Of a stretch of DNA of 25,000 nucleotides, positions 9,590 through 20,955 are shown piece by piece. Position 1 is the first letter of the stretch; each line of letters begins with the position of its first letter. The position numbers were made by a program, and so were the translations under genes. This DNA comes from Symbiodinium natans (lineage: Eukaryota; Sar; Dinophyceae; Suessiales; Symbiodiniaceae), in contig CAJNDS010002321.1 in NCBI GenBank assembly GCA_905221605.1, positions 1-25,000 on the forward strand, in the 5' to 3' direction. A model generated the notes under the pieces. The model was not told the DNA's origin. It worked only from the letters and a program-made list of their open reading frames with translations, and did no database searches.

Positions 9590-10345
9590 TTACCACTTTA
9601 CCATTTGCAAATTGGGCAAAAACCTCTTCACATTACCTTTCACTTGTATCAAGCCTGCAGGAACACCCAGGTTGCACGAAAAATGGGCTTCTGGCACACG
9701 CATATGCAGCTCGTCTTTGCTGGAACTGGCCACTTCTCTTGCATGGGGGTCGTGCGCCATTGCGCAGCGGGAGACTTCAGTGAGACGGGGGCGGCTGGGA
9801 GCAGCGCACAGACGCCCAATCAGCCTCTGTGCTGGCTGGCAGTATGGCGCCCCCAAAAATGATCCCAGGAAGTCACCGTCAACCCACCCTGACCACAGGG
9901 TTCAGCATTACGCCGCTGTGATGCCGATATCTTTGAGAACTAAGCCGATACTCACATCAGCAGGATGAGGAAGCTTGCAAGCTTGCGCCAGCAAGTCTGG
10001 CTCGTTCTGAGTGAACACCTTGCAAGGTCACAAGGCCACCACGTGCTGCCGCCGCATACGTACGAAAGCACTGGCGCAAACGGACCAGTCGTACTACTAC
10101 TCTAGTCAATCTACGTACGGCATCTTCCAAACAGTTTCTTGGGAGCCCACTGCCCTTTCATCGCAGAACTTCGTTCTTGATTGTGGCTAAATTGGTCTGT
10201 TCCTGAATGCAGGGGGTTTCATTGGACTTTATCGGCTTGGGATCCTGGAGGTGTTCGCAAGTAAGGTCGACCCCATGCCAACCAACCTCAAAGCCGCGAC
10301 TACCGGTTTCTCCGGGATCTGGGACCCCCTCGTGGTAGATCACGT
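9590..10345 (-). other. 3' flank of the transporter gene with two weak coding-like frames
   Basis: Minus frames at about 9650-9856 (containing REVASSSKDELHMRVPEAH) and 10158-10343 (containing GFEVGWHGVDLTCEHLQDP) have protein-like composition, but no recognisable family and no confirmed splice sites. They could be exons of the next gene in the array or 3' UTR. Confidence 0.25.
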
Positions 10346-10515
10346 CACCACGTCACCGAACTAGGTGTAACGAGGCACTGGCCGGATATGTTGCTGTTGA
10401 TATCCAAGCCAATGTGAAGCCCCATGCAGCAAGCGCCACGATCCTCACAAGCACCTAGCCCCTCGAGACTTTGGCATTTTGCACAAGCGTAGCCCCCATG
10501 CACTTGTCCTGGCCA

Positions 10516-13500
10516 TCAGTTCCCCACGAACGACGAACGACCTAAAGGAACACTTCTTGTCTTGAGCTTCGGCGCCAGGCCCAGAATGCTCAACACGAGG
10601 CCCGCAATCAGCAGGGTCCACATGGCGGCCTTCCAGGCGAAGCTTTTTCCTCAAGCATCCATGTCACAAGCATTGTCGGCATGAGGCATCAGGATTCCCC
10701 GGACCTTCTTCGGCCATGCCAATGCTAGAGTGCTGTTGTCAGAGAAAGAGCCGTGTGATGCATATTCTGACAAGGGTCTATCCATCAACAGTAGCCCCAC
10801 CAGCCCGGGTGCCAAAGCTGTGAACACTCCAACGCACAAAGCGCCATCCAGGACGTTCACGAGTCCTTGGCTGAAACATATGAGTCTATCCTTGCACATT
10901 GCACATACAACATGCCGTGCCAAAATCAAGGCCACCGTCACGCAGAGTTTCTGATACACCACCGAAGCTCCCACCGCAGACTCGACCGGAATCATGCACA
11001 AAACTCTTCAGCTCTCCACGCGACTCCGCGCGCAATGCGGCCAAGAGGCCCAGGCTGCGCACCTTCAACGCCACCAAGAAGGAGGCGACCACGAAGAAGA
11101 GGATCAGCGAGGCAACCTTGGCGCGCTTTTGTTAGCTCATGGCCTGGGCTCGATCCTGAATCCTACATCCCGCAAGCCTCTGGCAGCCTGATGAACCCTA
11201 AGCCCTAAACCCTGCTCTTCTAAACCCTAAACGCTCAACCCTGAACCCACGAACACACCAGGATGCGCCAATAGGGATGATGCATGACAACTCGAATTCA
11301 TGAGGGCTCCTTGTGCTTGATTCTGCGCCACGCGGCTGCCAGGAACTTTTGCCGCACGGCCTGTGCCTTCGGGCATGCCCATGCGTAGGGTGAACATTGA
11401 AAGTAGGATTTAGGGTTTAGGGTTTAGGGTTTAGCTGTGCGTTCCATACTTGAGAAGGGGGCCACGCAAGCCGGGAGGGGGGGGGGGGGGAAACAAGCGA
11501 GCAAATCTACAGATTTGTTCCTCTCACCCTTGTTGGTCCCTACACCCGATATGTTATGCCCTAAAACCTTTAGGCCATTAGAACCCCTATGAACTCAAAC
11601 TCGCTCCTAAACTCTAAACCCTAAACCCTAAACCCTTTCAATTGCAAGGTGCCTGCGCGCCGAAGCGCTCCAACGGCAGGTTCTTGACCGGGGCGATCCT
11701 TGCAAGCTTTTTTCGAGTTGCGGGCATCGTTGTCTACATTCCCTTCCTAAGCGACCCCTATGTACTACGGGCACCCTTATCAAAGATTGAAAGACCACTG
11801 TGAGCTGCGTGGTGCCGCCTATTTCGGTTTGCATACCAGCATACTTCTGGCAGGACTCATGGCAATCATCATGATGGGATAGACTGCAGCCATTGTGAGA
11901 ATCATCCCAGCCTGAGCGACCTCAAGGCGAGAACAGGGCTCGCAAGCAAGCTACTGCGTGCACGTGCAACTTGAAACTCAACAATGCTACAATTACTTAC
12001 TACCATTACCACCGTTCATACGGCTGATATGAAAACTAGTTTTTTTGTTGCTGCCGCATTGCCATTCTTCCTCTACTCAGCTGAGGCCTTGTGTTGGGAG
12101 TGGGTGAGCCCAGCCGCATCATCCGGCGTGTCTGTTAGTGCAATCCTCTCCCTCTCCCTTCTTCCTTCCTACCTGCGCGCATCACTTCTAGAGGGGCACC
12201 TCTCTCTCTCTCTCGCTCTCTCTCGCTGCGTCCTCTCTCTGCCTCCCTCAGTGCTTATATGTCTTGCAGCGCGTGCTTCTCTGATCTTCTGCACAGGCAC
12301 GTTCATCGCAGTAGTGCGTGGCAAAGAGGACAACAAGTTCGATTCCACCTCGGCTCGCGGCACCTCTCTTGGAAAACATGTTTAGGGTTTAGGGTTTAGG
12401 TAGGTTTAAGGTTAATTCTAAGGCACGGTCATGTAAACTCTCTTGGAAGCATCCTGAAACCCGCTCACTTCGAAGGCCCAGGGGCCGATGGGCCGAAGGC
12501 AAAGTACCCGGCCATCGCCAGAATGATGAAGATCACCGCCAGCACGGAAAAGGCGACAGTCAGCAGCCTATTTCATTTTTGTATATAATATACATATATA
12601 TATGTAATTTAAATGGTTATTCATTCACGAAGGGAAACCCCTGTAGCCCCTTCCAAACCTTTTCCGCCTTCAGCGTACAAGTGTCACCCATCATCAGGCC
12701 TTGCAAACCTCTTCGGCGATCTGTTTTCCAACTCCTTGTACATCGGCAGCACGCACATCCTGACAGGGTACATCAGGGTCCCAGAAAAGAGCCCCCGCCC
12801 TACCCCCCCCCACCGCCGGCAGAAGACTCCCGCTGTAAGAAGTCGCTTTAAGCCAAGGAGGTTTTCGACTGTGCTTTCTGCCAGCGCAACCTCCGCACGC
12901 CTGTATTTTGTATGGTCTTGCGGCCTAACGATCATACGGGAATGCGAAGCTTTAAAATACAAATATCAGCAACAATATTCAGCATCATATCTAATAAACA
13001 GCAGCAATGCAACAATCCGCAAAATAATCATTGCAGCTCAAGGTGCTGGATGATCACGCTCTGCATCATCGTGCTAACCATGGTCACCGACCCCTGTCAA
13101 GGTACTGGTATTAGCTGAGCGATGCTAGCACAATGAATCAGTTGCAGGTGTGTATATAAATATATACATGACATATACACATATACATGTCCATAAAAAT
13201 GAACAAACAAACGAATAAATGAAAAATAAGCCAATGGATAAATAAACATATATATATATATACATACACATATGTATACGCATACATTTTTTCTTTATAC
13301 GATACTGTCGTACTGCAAGTTCACAGCTCCGTCTGCGGCAAGGGCAATTGTTCCCAGGCCTTGGCGAGGCCCAGGGCGCAAACGCCGGTCGGGAGTGTGT
13401 CATTCCTTGGTAGGCCAGTAACCAGATGATAATAAGGGTACCGTTTTGGGGTTTAGGGTTTAGGGATACCCTTTTTTGGGGTTGCATCCTAAGGGGGTCT

Positions 13501-16500
13501 AGAACCAAAAAAAGTGGGCAAAAGGGCACGACTACCCTAAACCCTAAACCAAGGTTCGTTGCGCGCTTGCCATACTCGAAGCAAACCAAGCCCAGCAAGT
13601 ACCTGGATCATGGCTTTTGCTGAACAAGAATGACAGGGCCACCCCTGGATGTATTTGTATATGTGTGTATATAAATATAATAAATATTTATATTTATATT
13701 TATTTTTATTTTTTAATTTATATCCGTATATATATATATATATGTATAGTCTTGTCTACGCAAATGTCTGTGCGGTCCCCCCTCAAAACATCTATAAACT
13801 ACACGTTCGAGTGCGTTCCCCGCAATCCTGTGCTCCCAAGTAAATGGGGCCTCTGGAAGTATCACGCAAATCCTAGGAGCCAACTGCAAATCCTAGGAGG
13901 CACTGCAACAGTACTTTAGAGAGGATTCCGCACAAGCCTCTGTCAGTTGTCGAGTGAAAGGTGCATTTGAATGGCACGGGTCCCCTAATGCGTGAAGTGT
14001 CCATTTTCGCGGGAGAATACTTCTCTAGTTGGCAGGGGGGGCTTCATCCCTAATCCAATGTCTGCTTCGTCGGAAGTATAACGACACTTCTTCCATAAAG
14101 TGGCCCCTCCCCGCCTCCACCCTCTTCGCCCCTTCTCCGATCCCAAAATCCAGAGTTTTCTAGAAGAACCTCCGGTGAGGTTTGGATGGTTGGACTTGGT
14201 AATGTAATTTTCCTAGGCCAAGAGCCTAGAGAAGCCCGAGTTTGGACCAAAAAGGGCAATCTTGTGTTTTTGTGTTGGGTGTGCGTCCGTGATTTAAGTT
14301 CCTTAGGATAAGCCACAGCTGGCCTTCTTGCAAATGTGTACCTTTTTTGAGTAAACGTGTGCTTTTTTGCACAACGGGAATTAGAGTAGTCCATTGCGGC
14401 GTGAGCATATATATATATATATGTATACAATATATATATGTATGTATGTACTGCCACATCACCAAACTCGAGCCCAGGAACATGTTGACCAGGATCGCCG
14501 CACCGGACCTCTGTTCAAGCACGTGCAGCATTGGCCGAGGCCTTCCTGAAAGCTGGCCCGCATGGCACGAGAGCGTGCGCGCCCCGACAGCTGCGCGCAG
14601 GAGTCCTGTGACCCGGAAATCAGCCCTGAGCACACGCCAAGCTGCGAGAAGGACAAGTACTTCTGATCCAGGAAGCAGAGGCCCAGGACCACGATAGAGG
14701 CGAGGCCAGCCAGAGCCCAACCTGGGTCGGAAGACGGATTCATGCTGGATTTATTTAGGTTGTTTGTAAACAGAAGTTTATGTACTATTCATGATTTGGG
14801 GTGTCCCAGAGGCCCAATTTACCTTGTAATGATGGAATGCACCACCATACAAGAAACTCATCGGGCTCTTGAAGAAGACAGTGTGTGTACCGGCTTGAAG
14901 AAGTGTGAGAGCACGAACAGCTGAATGAAGGCCTATTCTGCAAAATCACGGGGTTGTGGCTTGAAGATCACAAGATGTCTCTGACGCTGTCAGGCAAAAT
15001 CTCGCAGATGTCGTAGGGCAGGAGCCCTCACACAAAAACCGCTGAATGGGCTCAGCTTAAACCATAAACCCTTGGGCCTGTTTGCCAACCTGACTGTAGC
15101 TAAGCAGGGCACAAAGTTTCTGATGCATATAACTACAAGACCAGGGCCTTGGAGGTGGGAGGTCATAAGAGGGACTTGACCCAACCACACCATAAACCGA
15201 CAACACCACTACTACCTTATAATTCTGTGTGTGTGTGTCTCTCTCTCTCTGTACATATATATATATATATATATCCCTCTCTATCTAAAATTCTAGAGTT
15301 ATAGATGATTATTTAATTCGCTCAGGGTTCGGAACTTTGCTGTGAGCTGTGCAGCACAGCTGCGCTTCTCCAGGAAGGTCCCGGCAATGAAAGGCTGCGC
15401 GGAGTCGCAGATGCTGATGATGTAGCTGATAAGTGAGCCAAAGAGGACGACCCACACCATGAGATTCGTGAAGATCCTGAGCGTCCAACAACTCTCCCCA
15501 GTTGAAGCCTCTGCTAAACCTACTCGCTCATAGTTGGGAGTCAATTGCAGTGCTTAAGACCCGTAAGAAGCTGCATTAACGATAAGCGTGATGCAAAAAA
15601 ACCATAGACTTTGAATGCACTGCCTTTTCCAATCCGGGGCTCACACCCTAAAACCCTCTTAAACGCCCTATTAATTCACGCCCTACAAACCCGATCAAGG
15701 GAAAAAAACATGAAGGAACTCTATGAGAGGAACCCCCCTGAACCCGAAAAACCCTTTTCCAACAGGTCTCGTACAGCAGCAGCCGGGTATCAACCCTCAA
15801 CCCTACATGGGTATATAGGGGTACACCAAAAATCCCAAAATACTAGCATCCTTTTGAAAGGGAACCCCCAATTTTCGGAAACCCCCAATAATACTAAACC
15901 GTCAGCCCTCGAAAGCCCTAAACCCTAAACCCTAAACCCCAAACCCCAAACCCTAAACCCTACCCTCGAAAGCCCTACCCGTCTGCCCAAAAGCCTGTGC
16001 AGCCCGAGCGCTGCATGCCAGGCCCCAGCTTGCCAGGCAGCTTCCCCAACAGGGCTCCGAGGTCGAAGACCTGGTACCTCTTGTTCTTTTTGGAGGGGTT
16101 TGGGGTTTGGGGTTTAGGGCAAAGTTTAGGGTTTAGGGTTTAGGGTTTAGGGTTTAGGGTTTAGGGTTTAGGGTTTAGGGTTTAGGGTACCTCGTTTTGG
16201 GTTTCTTTTGTTGCTGAAGGCTTGGGGGGTTTAGGAGCGGCTTGGGGTTGAGGGTTTGACAGGGTTTCAGGGATGGTGTGGGGGACTAGAGATTAGGGGC
16301 TCCGACGCTCACACCTGCACAAGGCTGGCAGACGACCGCACTGCACACACCAAACCAATCACGGCATCCGCTCCGTGGGGACTATTCGAGGGTACAACGC
16401 TGCAGGCACGCATCAGTCTCTGGTTGAACTGTCATCGGGGTTTAGGATTTAGGGCTTCGGAAGGAACGGTCAACAGTATCACAGGGAATGGATGTCAGCA

Positions 16501-18154
16501 CGCGAGTAGGCTCCCAAACCGCGTTTTTGTGGTGGCTTTGAGTCAACTGACCGTGTCAGCGTTGTGATTCTTGCGCCCGGACATCTGGGCAATTGAACAT
16601 AGCAAAAAGTATGGGCCTGAGCATTCCTTGCCAAACTGCAGGACAGTGCTGGCACAACTGCCCACGATTTTTGAGACAGCTGGGGGCCTCTCGGCACCAT
16701 GGACAAGGATCATGATGGTCCAGATGTTCCTCAGCATGTCTGCAAGCTGGCGTCTGGATGCGTCAGTAAGCTTACTTGGCGGTTCATGTTTACCTTTACA
16801 TCACCCCAATTATAAGTCTACTTATAGCCCAGTTAGAATTGGGGATAAGTACCCTGAAGTCAGAGGTGCAATCAGCCGAGGAGCACGGCAACCACCAGCC
16901 TCGGATCCAGCACGTTTGGGCTCCGTGGTGTTGGTGGCTCTCAAGGCTGTCAGGGTGGTGTGAAGGCAGAAGCATTTTTAAAACCACTCATGATGCAAAA
17001 GGGGATACCTGAGCAAAAACCTGTCCTTAAGCCAAAACCCGAGAGAAAAAATAAAAAACCATTAAGATATCCAAATCGAATGTTTCAATATTCGGAAACA
17101 TTTGCAAACTAAGAAATTTCATGGTATAATCCAAAAACATTCTTCCCAACTTGCCTGTCAGAGCAGCACAATGATCACAATGCCGACCGTCACAGACGCT
17201 CCCGCCATGGCCCAGGGCAGGCTGAGCATGCCTGTGCCCAGTCCTCATTCAGGAAGCGCCCCCCCCCCCCCCCCCCCCCCAATACCTCCAGGGAATGAGA
17301 GTGGTGAATGATACAGGTATACAGGTATGTAACTTTCTAGCTATATTGCTTTTACAACGAGCTTCTGATTCCGCCTCGGCTTCTGATTCTGAGCCAGGGC
17401 TATGTTCCTAACTCAAAGGTGATTGTGCTGCACAAAGCCAGTCCTCCCACGATCAAATTCATGACCATCTCGGATCCTTTGACCTTCAGACCAAGCAAGG
17501 GCTTAGGGTTTAGAGTCGAGCATGACGGAAGGCATTCTGCAATCTCTTTCCAAAGACACTGCCATCGGGTCACCCGCGGTTGCTCAGCATCCACAGCATC
17601 AGCAAAACCCTCTCGCATGGGGGATGCGGACTCCTCAGCTTGAAGCAAGAAGGTTCTGACGTGGTAGGCATGCACTTCCCTTATGTTCGAAACCCACGCC
17701 ATTTTCGCTTTCGGGCGCGGACGGTTTCGAAACTCTGCGAGGATGCCCCATGCGCCTCATTCAAAGAAATGCAGCACACACTTGTTGCGAAACTCTGCAA
17801 ACACCAAGGCGGGAACCACCATGCAAAGATCAGATCGGATGTCAAGTTGCATCAACCGTGCGGATATACTTTGCGCTTGATGAGCCGTCTTCGGTTGCTC
17901 AGTTGCCCCATTTTGCCCGAAACCCTATAAACCCTATAAACCCTATAAACCCCATAAACCCTATAAACCCTACAAACCCTGCAAACCCTACAAACCCTAC
18001 AAACCCTCTAAACCCTATAAACCCTATAAACCCTATAAACCCTATTAACCCCTAAACCCTATAAACCCTGAGGACGTGCAAGCTGCCGAGGCACGGAAGC
18101 TGTAGTCGTGGCCGTCAGATCTGCAGGTGACTTGATGTCATCCCGGGGAGCCAT
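10516..18154 (-). CDS. Amino-acid transporter, AAAP/SLC38-like, 19 exons, complete
   Basis: Membrane permease of the amino acid/auxin permease superfamily, expected to move amino acids across a membrane with H+ or Na+. Exons in sense order: 18080-18154 (ATG at 18154), 17444-17483, 17168-17243, 16688-16729, 16012-16077, 15341-15476, 14869-14932, 14664-14721, 13567-13602, 13325-13405, 12700-12759, 12486-12567, 12301-12348, 11859-11920, 11653-11698, 11310-11360, 11050-11116, 10779-10865, 10516-10649 (TGA at 10516). All phases agree, giving 1311 nt and 436 aa. Hallmarks: TM1 NLIVGGLGTGMLSLPWAMAG; HGAERYQVFDLGALL after TM2; TM3 FGSLISYIISICDSA; CVLPMYKELENRSPKRF before TM7; TM7 ending AMAGYFAFG; TM10 GVFTALAPGLVGLLLM; a C-terminal TM (WTLLIAGLVLSILGLA). 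That gives about 11 TM. Donors are 10 GC, 6 GA and 2 GT; all 18 acceptors are AG before G. Least certain: exons 14869-14932 and 13325-13405, and whether an exon is missing at TM6. The substrate is unknown. Confidence 0.85.
11194..11246 (+). repeat. Degenerate CCCTAAA tract in a transporter intron
   Basis: Lies in intron 11117-11309, about 63 nt after the donor in gene sense (the TTTAGGG side). Confidence 0.8.
11408..11434 (+). repeat. TTTAGGG tract at the 3' end of an intron
   Basis: About four units, 48 nt before the acceptor of exon 11310-11360 in gene sense. It is complementary to the tract at 11605-11637 at the other end of the same 292-nt intron. Confidence 0.9.
11477..11490 (+). repeat. 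G14 homopolymer
   Basis: An uninterrupted run of 14 G in intron 11361-11652. Other long runs are C22 at 17259-17280 and G12 at 22375-22386; assembly length may be unreliable there. Confidence 0.9.
11605..11637 (+). repeat. CCCTAAA tract at the 5' end of an intron
   Basis: Three clean units plus variants, beginning 15 nt after the donor of exon 11653-11698 in gene sense. Confidence 0.9.
12196..12240 (+). repeat. CT-rich microsatellite
   Basis: CTCTCT runs broken by CG, inside transporter intron 11921-12300. Confidence 0.85.
12379..12402 (+). repeat. TTTAGGG tract before an acceptor
   Basis: Three units, 31 nt before the 3' splice site of exon 12301-12348 in gene sense. Confidence 0.9.
13446..13551. 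repeat. Inverted telomere-like pair at the two ends of one intron
   Basis: TTTAGGG units at 13446-13466 and CCCTAAA units at 13532-13551 occupy the two ends of the 161-nt intron 13406-13566. In gene sense the intron opens with TTTAGGG and closes with CCCTAAA, so its ends can pair. Confidence 0.9.
15907..15965 (+). repeat. CCCTAAA tract after a 5' splice site
   Basis: Eight units including CCCCAAA variants, about 46 nt after the donor of exon 16012-16077 in gene sense. Upstream on the plus strand, 15640-15900 carries many degraded relatives of the unit. Confidence 0.95.
16093..16188 (+). repeat. Longest clean TTTAGGG tract
   Basis: About 13 units, the last ten almost perfect. The tract ends 16 nt before the acceptor of exon 16012-16077 in gene sense. 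With 15907-15965 it brackets that 66-nt exon. Confidence 0.97.
17238..17446 (-). repeat. 9-bp direct repeat exactly spanning both splice sites of a 200-nt intron
   Basis: In gene sense GAGGACTGG occurs at 17446-17438 (5' splice site) and 17246-17238 (3' splice site). Splicing removes 17244-17443, exactly 200 nt, leaving one copy. A target-site duplication of this kind is what DNA-transposon-like intron insertion would leave. Confidence 0.75.
17499..17516 (+). repeat. Short TTTAGGG tract before an acceptor
   Basis: Two units, 16 nt before the 3' splice site of exon 17444-17483 in gene sense. Confidence 0.75.
17919..18069 (+). repeat. Variant telomere-like array, unit CCCTATAAA
   Basis: About 17 units of 9 bp, mostly CCCTATAAA with CCCTACAAA variants. 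It begins about 10 nt after the donor of transporter exon 1 in gene sense. The unit length keeps a plus-strand frame open (repeated Asn-Pro-Ile), which I regard as accidental. Confidence 0.95.
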
Positions 18155-18445
18155 CGCTGCATGCGCTTCGCTGCTGCAATGTTTCTTGCGGCGCCACAAG
18201 TAAGCTTAGATGACAGGCTTGCAGCAGGATAGTGGGAAGGTGAATTGTGGTGTTTTTTGGAAAATGAGATTGCCGATTTGTCGCTCATTCAGACACGGAA
18301 GCCCATTTCAACTGCCCAAAGACAGATCCGTCAACGGAAGTACCTGGCATGAAGCTGCACAGCACCGTACACCCCTGCAGACCCTTTTGCGACCCATAAG
18401 CCCGAGCCAGCATCCTGAACCCTCACCTATGTTACGACCCGAGGG

Positions 18446-20768
<2,323 letters not shown>

Positions 20769-20796
20769 CTTGCGGGGGTTCAGGATCCGGTGTCTT

Positions 20797-20955
20797 CTTT
20801 TTGTTGCGTCTTAGGGCTTAGGGTTCTAGAAAAAGGGCTCTGGGTGTTTTATTTGTTGCGTTTTAGGGCTTGGGGTTCTAGGAAAAAGGGTTCTAGGGTT
20901 TTTTTTGTTGCGCTTCTTGGGGCTTAGGGTCCTTGCAAAAGGGTTCTAGGGCTGT
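20797..20955 (+). repeat. Three-copy 52-bp tandem repeat built from TTAGGG-like words
   Basis: TTGTTGCG recurs at 20801, 20853 and 20905 (exactly 52 bp apart). Each is followed by TTAGGGCTTAGGGTTCTAG-like and AAAAGGG words. The array lies directly upstream, in gene sense, of candidate exon 20699-20768. Confidence 0.9.

Noticed and set aside
11984-12385. 133-aa plus-strand frame with a signal-peptide-like start
   Set aside because: Much of it is CT-microsatellite translation, and it overlaps the phase-consistent minus exon 12301-12348.
12912-13118. Plus-strand hydrophobic frame near 13040-13110
   Set aside because: It lies antisense inside a transporter intron, with no partner exons; I could not make the minus reading fit TM6 either.
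17750-18055. Plus-strand frame with repeated Asn-Pro-Ile
   Set aside because: It comes from the 9-bp CCCTATAAA array and shows no other protein-like part.
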